Source: Spongiibacter thalassae (GTDB lineage: Bacteria > Pseudomonadota > Gammaproteobacteria > Pseudomonadales > Spongiibacteraceae). From it: a stretch of 64,000 nt of DNA. Location: assembly GCF_012272835.1 (NCBI RefSeq), contig NZ_JAAWWK010000001.1, positions 868,001 to 932,000 on the forward strand, given 5' to 3'. The translations under genes were made by a program, and so were the position numbers. Under the pieces are notes generated by a model. That model had not been told where the DNA came from. It did not search any database and was given only the letters and a program-made list of their open reading frames with translations. Below are positions 26,856 through 35,318 of this stretch, piece after piece (the stretch's first letter is position 1; the number at the start of each line of letters is the position of its first letter).

Positions 26856-27797
26856 TTAAATACGATTGGGTTGGGTTGAGGATTGTGTTGCGAAATTCTT
26901 CAAAAAGGCTATTGCAGCTTGGGCTGCGGGTGACAGTACGCGATTCGCAAATCTCACCAAGCATATTTCAATCGCAGCGTTGGCGAGAATGCTAAGATCA
27001 CCGCATACTCCGACTTCTTTGAGATTTCCATTCTCCAGATCCTTGCCTAGTGCCCGATGCGGCGCAATCAGAATTGCGTCGCTGGACAGTGCTAAGGGTT
27101 TCAATACTGAAAAATCATCGCAGGCAACGGTTAGTTTGAAATCGGCAGATTCCGGCAGGCCCATGGCGACTTTAAAATTATTGGCATTGGTGCGGTTAAT
27201 TAAGGCACCGATAAATGGATAATGGAGTAGTTCTCTAGCGCTGCTCACCTTCGACTTTAATATTGGATGTCCTTTTCTAACAAATAGTGAAAGCCTCATT
27301 TTTATCAGAGGTTCTACCAAATATTGCTCATTAACCGATAGCAGACTTGAACCCGCGACGAAAAACTCGATGTTTTCTGCATTCAATTGCGCTAACAGCC
27401 GATCCCTGCTCGCGACTTCCACTTGAATTTTGACACCTGGCTGTTCGTGCAAAACATTGTTGGTTAGGCTGGATAGAAAGACAACGGCGGGGTAAGGGGC
27501 CATGCCAATAGCAAGGTTACCGGATAGACCGTCGCGGATAAGCGCCATGTCAGAATGGAGGTGTTGCGCGTTTTCCAGCAGCAATTTCGCTCGCTCGACC
27601 AGGGATTTGCCCGCTGGGGTAAGGGCAATATCCCCGGGGTTTCGATTGAATAGCTGGAGCCCGAGTTCTTCTTCGAGCTTTGTAATACTTCTACTGAGTG
27701 CGGGTTGGGTGATGCAGAGCTTGTCCGCCGCTTTGGTGAAATTTCTTTCGCTAGCGAGAATGCATACGTGCTGGAGTTTACGTAGATCTATGGGCAT
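26856..27797 (-). CDS. LysR-family transcriptional regulator
   Basis: A 313-residue LysR protein. The N-terminal winged helix is DLRKLQHVCILASERNFTKA, then ADKLCITQPALSRSITKLEEELG (about 4-45), followed by a type 2 periplasmic-binding-like effector domain. It is transcribed away from the SnoaL/TonB operon at 28078, which is its likely target by the usual divergent LysR layout. It belongs to the same subfamily as the regulator at 48696-49619 (shared GPYP- and ARELLHYP-type blocks), so the two may read related inducers. Confidence 0.93.
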   Translation of the reverse strand: MPIDLRKLQHVCILASERNFTKAADKLCITQPALSRSITKLEEELGLQLFNRNPGDIALTPAGKSLVERAKLLLENAQHLHSDMALIRDGLSGNLAIGMAPYPAVVFLSSLTNNVLHEQPGVKIQVEVASRDRLLAQLNAENIEFFVAGSSLLSVNEQYLVEPLIKMRLSLFVRKGHPILKSKVSSARELLHYPFIGALINRTNANNFKVAMGLPESADFKLTVACDDFSVLKPLALSSDAILIAPHRALGKDLENGNLKEVGVCGDLSILANAAIEICLVRFANRVLSPAAQAAIAFLKNFATQSSTQPNRI

Positions 27798-28077
27798 GGA
27801 TCATTGTCTCCGTAAATTAGCGGTGTATAAGCCGAGGTTGCAGCGGTCCGCACATTATTACTGCCCAGCAGTGGCGAGATTAAATCCACATAGCGTGCCA
27901 CGAAAAACGTGCATATATTCAGTATAACCTAAAGTAATAGCAGGGAAAGATATAAATCATTGGACTGTTTTGCGGGTTGGATTGGATACTATCAGCACAT
28001 TATAAGGAAGCACTGGCAGCCTTGATACTCATCTGGTGGGCCTCGTGCTTGAACGCAAATAATAAAATGGTGACCTT

Positions 28078-28605
28078 ATGTCAGATAGGCCAATTTCTGC
28101 CCCCGAACTAAACTCGACCGAAATGGAGGCGTTGATACGCTCATGGTTTCAGTCCTACTCGGATAAAGAGTTTGAAAAGCATAATGCAATGATTCACCCC
28201 GAGGCCGTGGTGTCGTACCCGGAAATGGCCTTTATGTCGCCGGACTACACAGCTGGCAAAGACTTTCTGGTTAAAACACTTGAAGCCGATGAGGAGGCAT
28301 TTATCAACCTTCGGCAAGACGTAGACAGGGTTTATGTCGTTGGTGACACCGCGTTTGTAGAAGGGTGGTTCAGGGGGAGTGAATTAGGCGGCACCATTGT
28401 TGTCCAGGCCAAGGCTGAGGACATGCGTTTTCGATTCCTGCACCGCGTTCGGGTGGAGGATGGAAAGATCAAGGAAGTATTCAGTTATTACGATACCGCC
28501 TTGCCCTATCAGATCCAGTTGGGACTTGTTGGTCCCAGCAAAGAAAGCCCGATTCCACCCTGGATGATGGCGATGGCCGAGAAGAAGAACAAACACGCCC
28601 AGTAG
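28078..28605 (+). CDS. SnoaL-like (NTF2-fold) protein, cytosolic copy
   Basis: A 175-residue protein with a SnoaL/NTF2-like cone fold pattern: N-terminal helices (MEALIRSWFQSYSDKEFEKH), a YPEM segment, GDTAFVEGWFRG and FRFLHRVRVEDGKIKEVFSYYD strands. It has no signal peptide. The C-terminal PIPPWMMAMAEKKNK tail is shared with the next gene. NTF2-fold proteins of this kind can be isomerases, cyclases or dehydratases for polyketides and steroids, or non-catalytic binders; the residues do not decide. GGTGA precedes the ATG. Confidence 0.8.
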   Translation: MSDRPISAPELNSTEMEALIRSWFQSYSDKEFEKHNAMIHPEAVVSYPEMAFMSPDYTAGKDFLVKTLEADEEAFINLRQDVDRVYVVGDTAFVEGWFRGSELGGTIVVQAKAEDMRFRFLHRVRVEDGKIKEVFSYYDTALPYQIQLGLVGPSKESPIPPWMMAMAEKKNKHAQ

Positions 28606-28756
28606 GGCACATCTTGTGCTTAATCTAACAGCTTGGTTAAAGTTTGCCTGATCTGAGTGTTATTAACGCTGTAAATGGTAAGAAAGCCCGCTACGAACTA
28701 TGCTTTAAGTAATATGGCTTCGCGGCGGAATCGATAATATAAGAGGAATATATCTG

Positions 28757-29341
28757 ATGATGAATCTGTTCAATGCTCGATTTTTAAAGAGTGGCTTTTT
28801 GGGCCTGATGCTTTCTGTGGTGTTTTCTCACAGCGCAATGGCAGGGGGTAAAATGGATGTAGAGGCCTTGGCCAAAAAGTGGATGGAATCCTATTCCAAT
28901 AAGGATTTTGAAACCCACAATGCAATGATTGATCCCGAAGTCGTCGTGGTTTATCCGGAAATGGCCTATATACAGCCAGATCGCTCTGCAGGCGCTGAGT
29001 TTCTGTTACGCACACTGGAGGCTGATGAAGAGGCCTTTTTAAATTTGCGTCAAGAAGTTGATAAGATCTATGTGTCTGGTGATACGGCCTTTGTTGAAGG
29101 TTGGTTCCGAGGCGAAAAGCTTGGCAGCACCATTGTTAAGCAGGCGAAAGATCAGAAAATGAACTTTAGATTCTTACATAGAATAAAGTTCAAAAATTCA
29201 AAAGTTGTTGAAGTTTTTAGCTACTACGATACCGCGCTTCCTTATCAGGTTCAGCTAGGTCTTCAAGGTCCTACAAAAGAAAACCCCATTCCGCCGTGGA
29301 TGATGGAAATGGCCAAAAAGCAACGTAGTAAGCATAAGTAA
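28757..29341 (+). CDS. SnoaL-like (NTF2-fold) protein, exported copy
   Basis: A 194-residue paralogue of the gene before it. It differs mainly by an added signal peptide (about residues 1-29, ending SHSAMAG), so the same fold is placed in the periplasm. Shared blocks include HNAMI, LEADEEAF, GDTAFVEGWFRG, FSYYDTALPYQ and IPPWMM. AGAGGA lies before ATGATG; either ATG may be used. It is followed by a 17-bp intergenic hairpin and a TonB receptor gene, suggesting that the exported copy handles the substrate on entry. Confidence 0.82.
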   Translation: MMNLFNARFLKSGFLGLMLSVVFSHSAMAGGKMDVEALAKKWMESYSNKDFETHNAMIDPEVVVVYPEMAYIQPDRSAGAEFLLRTLEADEEAFLNLRQEVDKIYVSGDTAFVEGWFRGEKLGSTIVKQAKDQKMNFRFLHRIKFKNSKVVEVFSYYDTALPYQVQLGLQGPTKENPIPPWMMEMAKKQRSKHK

Positions 29342-29352
29342 AATTTTAATTA

Positions 29353-29390
29353 TCGAGTCTTGAAGATATGTAAATATCGTTGAGGCTCGA
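29353..29390 (+). other. long intercistronic hairpin
   Basis: A 17-bp stem (29353-29369 with 29374-29390) has one mismatch, a few G-U pairs and a GTAA tetraloop. It separates the exported SnoaL-like gene from the TonB receptor gene. It is followed by A-rich rather than T-rich sequence, so it may be an mRNA-processing or attenuation structure rather than an intrinsic terminator. Confidence 0.5.
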
Positions 29391-29437
29391 ATAAAAAATA
29401 ATTAAAAAAATATAGTTAAGATAAAAAGGCAGTCGTC

Positions 29438-31867
29438 ATGATTGATGTTACGCGCGGTCGAATTATAAATACTATCTTTCCATTTGTTTGTGTTCTCGTT
29501 ACTACCCTGACAAATGCCAGTGAAGAAAAGAAGCTGGTAGTAGAAGAGGTTGTGGTTACGGCTCAAAAAAGAGCACAGTCAATTCAGGACGTGCCCATCT
29601 CGATCAATGTCTACAGCGGCGAGAAAATGGCAGAAATGAAAATCGAGCGGCTGGACGATCTGGCCCTTAACGAGCCCTCGCTTACCCTGTCTGCTGGCCT
29701 CAGTCCGACATCACTGGATCTGGGTATGCGTGGTTTTAGCAGTCTGGTGCTAGGGTCGGGTATTCAGCCTCCTGTGTCACTCGTTATCGATGGGGTTCCG
29801 CTGGCGATGGGTTCTGAGTTTGCCATGGAACTTGCTGATATACAGCGTATTGAAGTGTTAAAAGGCCCCCAAGGCACTCTGTTTGGTGGTAATGCCGTCG
29901 GGGGGTTGATTAATATCGTTCGCAATCGTCCGGACGATGAGAGCATCGCGCGAGTAGACGTCGATATCAGCAACGACGACGAATATATTGTGCGGGTGAT
30001 AGCTGGCGGTCCCCTCGGTGATAATTTTGGCGGAAGAATTTTTGCGTACAATAAAGATCGTGAAGGCCACGTTACTAATTTGTTCCCAGGTTCGGAAAAA
30101 GTTGGTGGCGTTGATGAATACGGCTTTGTCGCCAAACTGGCCTTTGAAGGGGGTGAAGGTTTTGATGGTCTGTTGACTGGAGATTTTCGCGAATTTGAAT
30201 CCTTTACGGGGCTTGCGACCACGGTCTCTGACGGGCCTCAGCGCGATGCGGCGGTAGGGGGCGACCGGGTTTATAACGACCCTTATACCATCAATCAGAA
30301 CCAGGATACTTACGGTACCTTAAAGAATTGGGGCCTGACCTTTGAGGCAAACTGGGAGCTTTCCGACAGCTTATTGCTAACCTCCGTGTCGAGTTATCGT
30401 AACTTAAGTAACGTTACAACCCTTGACCTGGACGCTTCGCCGGCCAGCGCAACCAATAAGCTCGACATGCCCTTTGTCTACATCCCGGATTCCAATATCA
30501 GTACCATTGGTGACAAAACCGGTAAAATCGATACGCATTACTGGGCGCAGGAATTCCGTTTGCAGAAAACCACTGAGAGTTTTGATTTGATATCAGGGGT
30601 GTTTTACCGTGATTTTACGCAGTTGTCTCCCGCTCACCTGAGTTTGTTGGTACGCGCAGATTCTTTGGTTGATGCGCCGAGTATGGGTCTGGGAGTGGAC
30701 GAGGCTGTTATTGAATCGGTGCTGCCAATGGTAACCGGGGGAGCTAGTGGTTACCTTGCGATAGGCCTGGCTGGTGACTCCGAGTTGACTAGACAGGAGG
30801 TTTCTGTTTTTTCTGACCTTACCTATCATCTTGCCAGTAATATTGATGTATTTGCCGGGTTCAGATTGCATCGCGACAAGGTTGGTCTCGTGCAAAGTGC
30901 CCGCCAGGCGATAACTCCCGGGTCGGAGCCGTTCTTTTCGGTAGAGCCTGACAAGGCTATCTTTAATGTTATAGCGGTAGATCAGATCACCTCTATCGAT
31001 AGCAGTGAGGTTGTAAACGAATGGGCTGGACGTATAGGGGCGTCCTGGTTTGCTAATAGTGACACCAACATTTATACCACGCTGTCTCGCGGTTTTATTG
31101 GAACAGGGGTTGATGCCGGCCCGACATCAATGGCAGGTAGCGAATATTTAGAGCCGACGACGTCGGTTTCACTGGAAGTCGGGTTGAAAACCAGCTTTAT
31201 GGATGGACGGTTAACCACCAATGCCGCGATATTCAGACAGGAAAACCAGGACGTGATGGTATCTTTGGTGCCCCCCGGCGAGCTGGCGGCACGCCCGCAA
31301 AATATTGGTAGCATTGATAGTACCGGGCTTGAGCTGACCATGGCATTTGTTGCCACTGAAAACCTGAGTTTCAACGCTTCGGTGACTGTGCTTGATACGG
31401 CTACCAGAGATCAGATTGATGGCTGTTACGACCGACAAACCGAGGCCGAGGGTTGCAATATCGACACAGATGACGATGGTGAGTTTGAGTCCCAAAGCAC
31501 CGATGGCAACTCGTCGATCGGTACCCCGGACCTCGCCTACACGATTTCATCACGCTACGTCGTGCCCCGTTTAACTGATTCCGTAAATGGCTTTATTTCG
31601 ATGAGCTACAACTGGCGCGACGAGGTGCAATATCGAGTCGATGCCAACCCGCTAACCGTTCAGGAAGCCTACGGCCTGCTGGATATGTCTGTGGGCATTA
31701 CCGAACTTGAGAATAAGTACAGCGTGTCAATGTTTGGTAAAAACCTACTGGATACCTACTTCGCAGCGGGTAAAACCGCCGGTGAAAACACATTGGGTAG
31801 GTCCGCTGACTTTACCCCTCGTCAAGGGCGGTTCTACTGGGGGGTGAAGGCGATGTACAGCTTTTAG
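29438..31867 (+). CDS. TonB-dependent receptor
   Basis: An 809-residue outer-membrane receptor. The signal peptide ends near residue 30 (TLTNAS). A TonB-box-like EEVVVTAQKRAQSIQDVPISI leads the plug, with LKGPQGTLFGGNAVGGLI near residue 142-160. The barrel ends in VKAMYSF. It is a close paralogue of the receptor fragment at 1-755: both have a loop with two cysteines followed by a Ca-type DxDxDG motif (about residues 663-685 here). It probably forms an uptake unit with the SnoaL-like pair upstream and may be controlled by the LysR at 26856. Confidence 0.94.
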   Translation: MIDVTRGRIINTIFPFVCVLVTTLTNASEEKKLVVEEVVVTAQKRAQSIQDVPISINVYSGEKMAEMKIERLDDLALNEPSLTLSAGLSPTSLDLGMRGFSSLVLGSGIQPPVSLVIDGVPLAMGSEFAMELADIQRIEVLKGPQGTLFGGNAVGGLINIVRNRPDDESIARVDVDISNDDEYIVRVIAGGPLGDNFGGRIFAYNKDREGHVTNLFPGSEKVGGVDEYGFVAKLAFEGGEGFDGLLTGDFREFESFTGLATTVSDGPQRDAAVGGDRVYNDPYTINQNQDTYGTLKNWGLTFEANWELSDSLLLTSVSSYRNLSNVTTLDLDASPASATNKLDMPFVYIPDSNISTIGDKTGKIDTHYWAQEFRLQKTTESFDLISGVFYRDFTQLSPAHLSLLVRADSLVDAPSMGLGVDEAVIESVLPMVTGGASGYLAIGLAGDSELTRQEVSVFSDLTYHLASNIDVFAGFRLHRDKVGLVQSARQAITPGSEPFFSVEPDKAIFNVIAVDQITSIDSSEVVNEWAGRIGASWFANSDTNIYTTLSRGFIGTGVDAGPTSMAGSEYLEPTTSVSLEVGLKTSFMDGRLTTNAAIFRQENQDVMVSLVPPGELAARPQNIGSIDSTGLELTMAFVATENLSFNASVTVLDTATRDQIDGCYDRQTEAEGCNIDTDDDGEFESQSTDGNSSIGTPDLAYTISSRYVVPRLTDSVNGFISMSYNWRDEVQYRVDANPLTVQEAYGLLDMSVGITELENKYSVSMFGKNLLDTYFAAGKTAGENTLGRSADFTPRQGRFYWGVKAMYSF

Positions 31868-31893
31868 CCGCCAGTGGGCCAGTGTCATGCTGA

Positions 31894-33003
31894 CTAATTT
31901 TGGTAGTCCGACGGACTGGCCCCTGTCCATTGCTTAAACGCTCGGCTGAAGGAGCGGGGCTCGGAAAAGCCCAGTTGTTCCGCCACCTCGGCGACGGGGA
32001 GTTTCTGAAAGCGCAGCTTGTCGATGGCGGTGTCACAGCGCACATCGTTGAGAATCCGCTGAAAACTGGTGCCCTCGCTGTTCAGGTGGCGATGCAGGGT
32101 GGCGGCGGTCAGGTGCAGGCTTTGGGTAACGGTGCTGAGGCTGGGCGGTGGCTCCCCCTGGCGAATCGCGTTGAATATCAGCGAGCGCACCTTTGACGAT
32201 ACCTGTACTTGTTCCTCTGGCCACTCGACGACGCCGTCTTCCGAGGCCAATTGGCGCAGGGCCAACCACTCGGTGCGACTGCGTAAAATAGGCATGGCCA
32301 GATATTTGCGACTGAATGTCACCGCGTTGCGAGGGGCATTGCAGGTCCAGTCGTTGCGCAGCTGGGAGATCAGACGGTCAGTCACTGGTGGGGCGTCAAA
32401 GGCCAGTTCTACCCCTTTGACGGGAATCAGTTGGTCGATCATCCAGCTGAAAATGCGGTGCAGGTAGTTCAGCCAGTAGTCGGCGAGGAAATCGCCCGGG
32501 TCGAGCTGTTCGTCCCGGCCTGTTAACACCAGCGCGATGTCGTCGCCCTCGTCGAGCAGCGACATTTTCATATCATCGCAGGTCAGCCGCATAAAACGCA
32601 GGCTGAGCTCCATGGCGGCGCCAAGGGTTTCGCTGCCCAGCGCGATCTCGACCATCATTGAGGTCACGCCGGGTTTCACCGGGGTAGCTCTCAAGCCGAA
32701 AAATTCGTCGCGCATCTCCCGTTGCAGGGTGGCCAGCAAGTGGATGTAGTGGCTGCGGGGCACCTCGCCGCCCTCGGCCAACATTTGGGCACTTATGCCA
32801 TTGGCGCACAGCAAATCAGCGACATCCATGCCGCGATTTTTGGGGCCATTAAGCAGCCTGAGCACCGCCAGTCGATAGTTGAAGCCGTCGTGGGGGGGCA
32901 GGGCGCGGTCGAGGCCCTGCGTTTTTTTGTGACTCGGATTGCGAATAGTTGTCCTTCCTGAAAAGCCTTGGTCGCGAGATAGTAAGCCAAGAGTATAACC
33001 CAC
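31894..33003 (-). CDS. AraC-family regulator with Arabinose_bd-type sensor domain
   Basis: A regulator of up to 369 residues. The N-terminal two thirds match the PF12625 type of AraC sensor (FNYRLAVLRLL, then a GVTSMMVEIALGSETLGAAME stretch). The C-terminal AraC HTH has LHRHLNSEGTSFQRILNDVR, AEQLGFSEPRSFSRAFKQW and ASPSDYQ. The start is uncertain: GTG at 33003 has no ribosome-binding site, whereas an AGGAAGG sits 6 nt before an ATT codon at 32946. It diverges from the catabolic operon starting at 33022 and is its likely activator. Confidence 0.88.
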   Translation of the reverse strand: MGYTLGLLSRDQGFSGRTTIRNPSHKKTQGLDRALPPHDGFNYRLAVLRLLNGPKNRGMDVADLLCANGISAQMLAEGGEVPRSHYIHLLATLQREMRDEFFGLRATPVKPGVTSMMVEIALGSETLGAAMELSLRFMRLTCDDMKMSLLDEGDDIALVLTGRDEQLDPGDFLADYWLNYLHRIFSWMIDQLIPVKGVELAFDAPPVTDRLISQLRNDWTCNAPRNAVTFSRKYLAMPILRSRTEWLALRQLASEDGVVEWPEEQVQVSSKVRSLIFNAIRQGEPPPSLSTVTQSLHLTAATLHRHLNSEGTSFQRILNDVRCDTAIDKLRFQKLPVAEVAEQLGFSEPRSFSRAFKQWTGASPSDYQN

Positions 33004-33021
33004 GTGGGCAATAATAATTTA

Positions 33022-34134
33022 ATGAGAACTGCAGTCACCAATATGCTCGGTATAGAGCTACCTATTTTTGCCTTTTCCCACTGCCGCGACGTGGTCGCCG
33101 AGGTGTCCAGGGCCGGTGGTATGGGCGTTCTGGGAGCCAGTGGCTTTCCGCCGGAGTGGCTTGAAGAAGAGTTGGCCTGGATAGACGCCCATGTTGACGG
33201 CAAACCCTACGGCGTCGACTTGTTGATTCCGAATACCTACGAAAAGCGCGCGGTCGGCGACGTTGATCTGAATAGTTTGATTCCCGCTGAGTTCAAGGGC
33301 TTTCTCGACCGGGAATGCACAGAGGGCAATATCCCGCCATTACCCGAGAGTGAGGCCCATGCCTTGCGCGCGGCGCAGCTCGCCAAGGTGCGGATGACAC
33401 CTGAGCAGGCGGCGGAATTGCTGGAGGTGGCGTTGAGCCACCCGATCGCGCTGGTGGTTAACGCACTGGGCACGCCTCCCCGGGAAACCGTCAGTCGTAT
33501 TCAACAACAGGGCATTCGCGTTGCCAGTTTGGTCGGCAAAGCTGAACACGCATTGGCTCAGGTGGAGGCGGGAGTCGATTTCGTCGTTGCCCAGGGCAGT
33601 GAGGCCGGCGGTCACACCGGCAGTATCAGTTCGATGGTGCTGTGGCCCCAGGTGATTGACGCGGTAGCGCCGATGCCAGTGTTAGCAGCGGGGGGCATTG
33701 CCCGTGGGTCGCAGATGGCGGCAGCGCTGGCAATGGGCGCGGCGGGTGTGTGGACCGGGTCGGTATGGCTGGGTACGGCACAAAGTGAACTTTCGCCAGT
33801 GCTTAAACAGCGCCTGTTTGCCGCCAGGGCCGACGATGCCGTGCAGTCGCGGGCGATGACCGGAAAACCCTGCCGAATGCTGCGCAGTGAATTCAGCGAT
33901 ATGTGGCTGCGCCCCGGCGCGCCAAAGCCGCTGCCCATGCCCTTGCAGACAATCGCCACGGTAGAAATGCGCATGCGCATCGAGCGCGGCGGTGTCGAAA
34001 ATTACATGAGTTACCCGGTGGGGCAGGTGGTTGGGGATATGACCCACGAAACCTCTGTGCGCCAGGTGGTAATGGATATGCTGGACGAGTTTGTCGATGC
34101 GGCCCACAGCCTGTCGGCATTGATGGAGGACTAA
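33022..34134 (+). CDS. nitronate monooxygenase / 2-nitropropane dioxygenase-like flavoprotein
   Basis: A 370-residue FMN-dependent TIM-barrel enzyme. The N-terminal LGIELPIFAFSHC, the VVAQGSEAGGHTGS loop (about 190-203), VLAAGGIARGSQ and GAAGVWTGSVWL phosphate-binding segments mark the NMO family. In steroid degraders a member of this family (IpdC) oxidises a CoA intermediate. Here it leads an operon with two acyl-CoA dehydrogenases, a CoA transferase and an amidohydrolase, so a role on a CoA-linked cyclic compound is more likely than nitronate detoxification. The ATG at 33022 has no clear ribosome-binding site; a GTG at 33004 is the alternative. Confidence 0.88.
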   Translation: MRTAVTNMLGIELPIFAFSHCRDVVAEVSRAGGMGVLGASGFPPEWLEEELAWIDAHVDGKPYGVDLLIPNTYEKRAVGDVDLNSLIPAEFKGFLDRECTEGNIPPLPESEAHALRAAQLAKVRMTPEQAAELLEVALSHPIALVVNALGTPPRETVSRIQQQGIRVASLVGKAEHALAQVEAGVDFVVAQGSEAGGHTGSISSMVLWPQVIDAVAPMPVLAAGGIARGSQMAAALAMGAAGVWTGSVWLGTAQSELSPVLKQRLFAARADDAVQSRAMTGKPCRMLRSEFSDMWLRPGAPKPLPMPLQTIATVEMRMRIERGGVENYMSYPVGQVVGDMTHETSVRQVVMDMLDEFVDAAHSLSALMED

Positions 34135-34135
34135 T

Positions 34136-35308
34136 ATGAATATTGATTTGAGTGCTGAGCAGGAGGCCTTCCGCCAGCGTGTTCGTGAGTATATGGCGAG
34201 TCAGATGATGACCCCGGAGTTTAAGGCCGAACTCGCCCAGCCGGACGTCAGCCACGGTGGTGGCCCGGTGTACTGGCAGAAAATGCGTCAGCTGGGTGCC
34301 GATGGCTGGATTCGCTATTCCTGGCCAAAGGAACTGGGTGGCGAGGGCGCCGACCCGGTGGAGCAGTACTTGCTGGTCGATGAAGCCAAGCGTGCAGGCT
34401 TCCCCTGGCCCGCTCTGTCGGCCAATTCCATTGGCCCGGTATTCGCCAAATACGCCCAGCCGGAAATTCGCGATAAGGTTGTTTCTGAGATTCTTAACGG
34501 CGAAGCCTATCTGGCCATCGGCTATTCAGAGCCTTCCGCTGGTAGCGATCTTGCCTCCCTACGCACTCGCGCAGAGCGCGACGGTGATGACTGGGTGATT
34601 AACGGACAAAAAATCTGGACCAGCTGCGCCAATTTTGCCAACTACATCTGGCTGGCGGCGCGCACAGACCCCGACCCAAGCAAACGCCACAAGGGGCTGA
34701 CAATCTTTCTGGTGCCCACCGACAGTGAAGGCTACTCCTGCACCTTGATCCACACGATGGGGGTGTTGACTACCACCACCTATTATCAGGATGTGCGTAT
34801 ACCGGACTGCTACCGGGTGGGTGAGGTCAACGGCGGCTGGCCGCTGATTACCGGGCAGCTCAATGTGGAGCGTTTGTCGCTGGTGGGCTATGGCCACGTT
34901 GCCAAGCTTTACGACAAAACCCTGGGGCTGTTGCGTGGCAACGACGACTATCGCGAGCTGCTCGACACACCCTGGGTGCAGCGCAATCTGGCGGTGGCGC
35001 ACGCTCGCCTTGAAGCGTTGAAAATGCTCTGCCTCAAAAGCGCGTGGATTATGGAACAGGGCGGCACCGGAATGGTGGAGGCCTCTGCAACCAAGGTATA
35101 CGGCTCAGAGCTGTATATCGAATTGGGCCGCTTGATGGCAGAAATCCTCGCGCCGCTGGCTAATTTGCGCGACGGCGACGCGGTGCTTAACGGGCTGATG
35201 GAGCTTTGGTATCGCAAGGGTACGGTGCACACCTTCGGTGGTGGTGCCAATGAATTGCAGCGCAGCATTGTTGCCGCGGCGGGCCTTGGGCTGCCGCGCG
35301 GGGCATAA
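34136..35308 (+). CDS. acyl-CoA dehydrogenase, long subunit of second pair
   Basis: A 390-residue acyl-CoA dehydrogenase starting 1 bp after the previous stop, with GGAGGA upstream. Conserved blocks are YSEPSAGSDLASLRTRAERD (near residue 126), WVINGQKIWTSCANFA and the C-terminal TFGGGANELQRSIVAAAGLGL. As in the protein at 25320, the C-terminal glutamate of the YEGT type is absent. It pairs with the shorter homologue encoded immediately downstream, suggesting a heteromeric enzyme. Confidence 0.93.
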   Translation: MNIDLSAEQEAFRQRVREYMASQMMTPEFKAELAQPDVSHGGGPVYWQKMRQLGADGWIRYSWPKELGGEGADPVEQYLLVDEAKRAGFPWPALSANSIGPVFAKYAQPEIRDKVVSEILNGEAYLAIGYSEPSAGSDLASLRTRAERDGDDWVINGQKIWTSCANFANYIWLAARTDPDPSKRHKGLTIFLVPTDSEGYSCTLIHTMGVLTTTTYYQDVRIPDCYRVGEVNGGWPLITGQLNVERLSLVGYGHVAKLYDKTLGLLRGNDDYRELLDTPWVQRNLAVAHARLEALKMLCLKSAWIMEQGGTGMVEASATKVYGSELYIELGRLMAEILAPLANLRDGDAVLNGLMELWYRKGTVHTFGGGANELQRSIVAAAGLGLPRGA

Positions 35309-35318
35309 GGAGAACATC

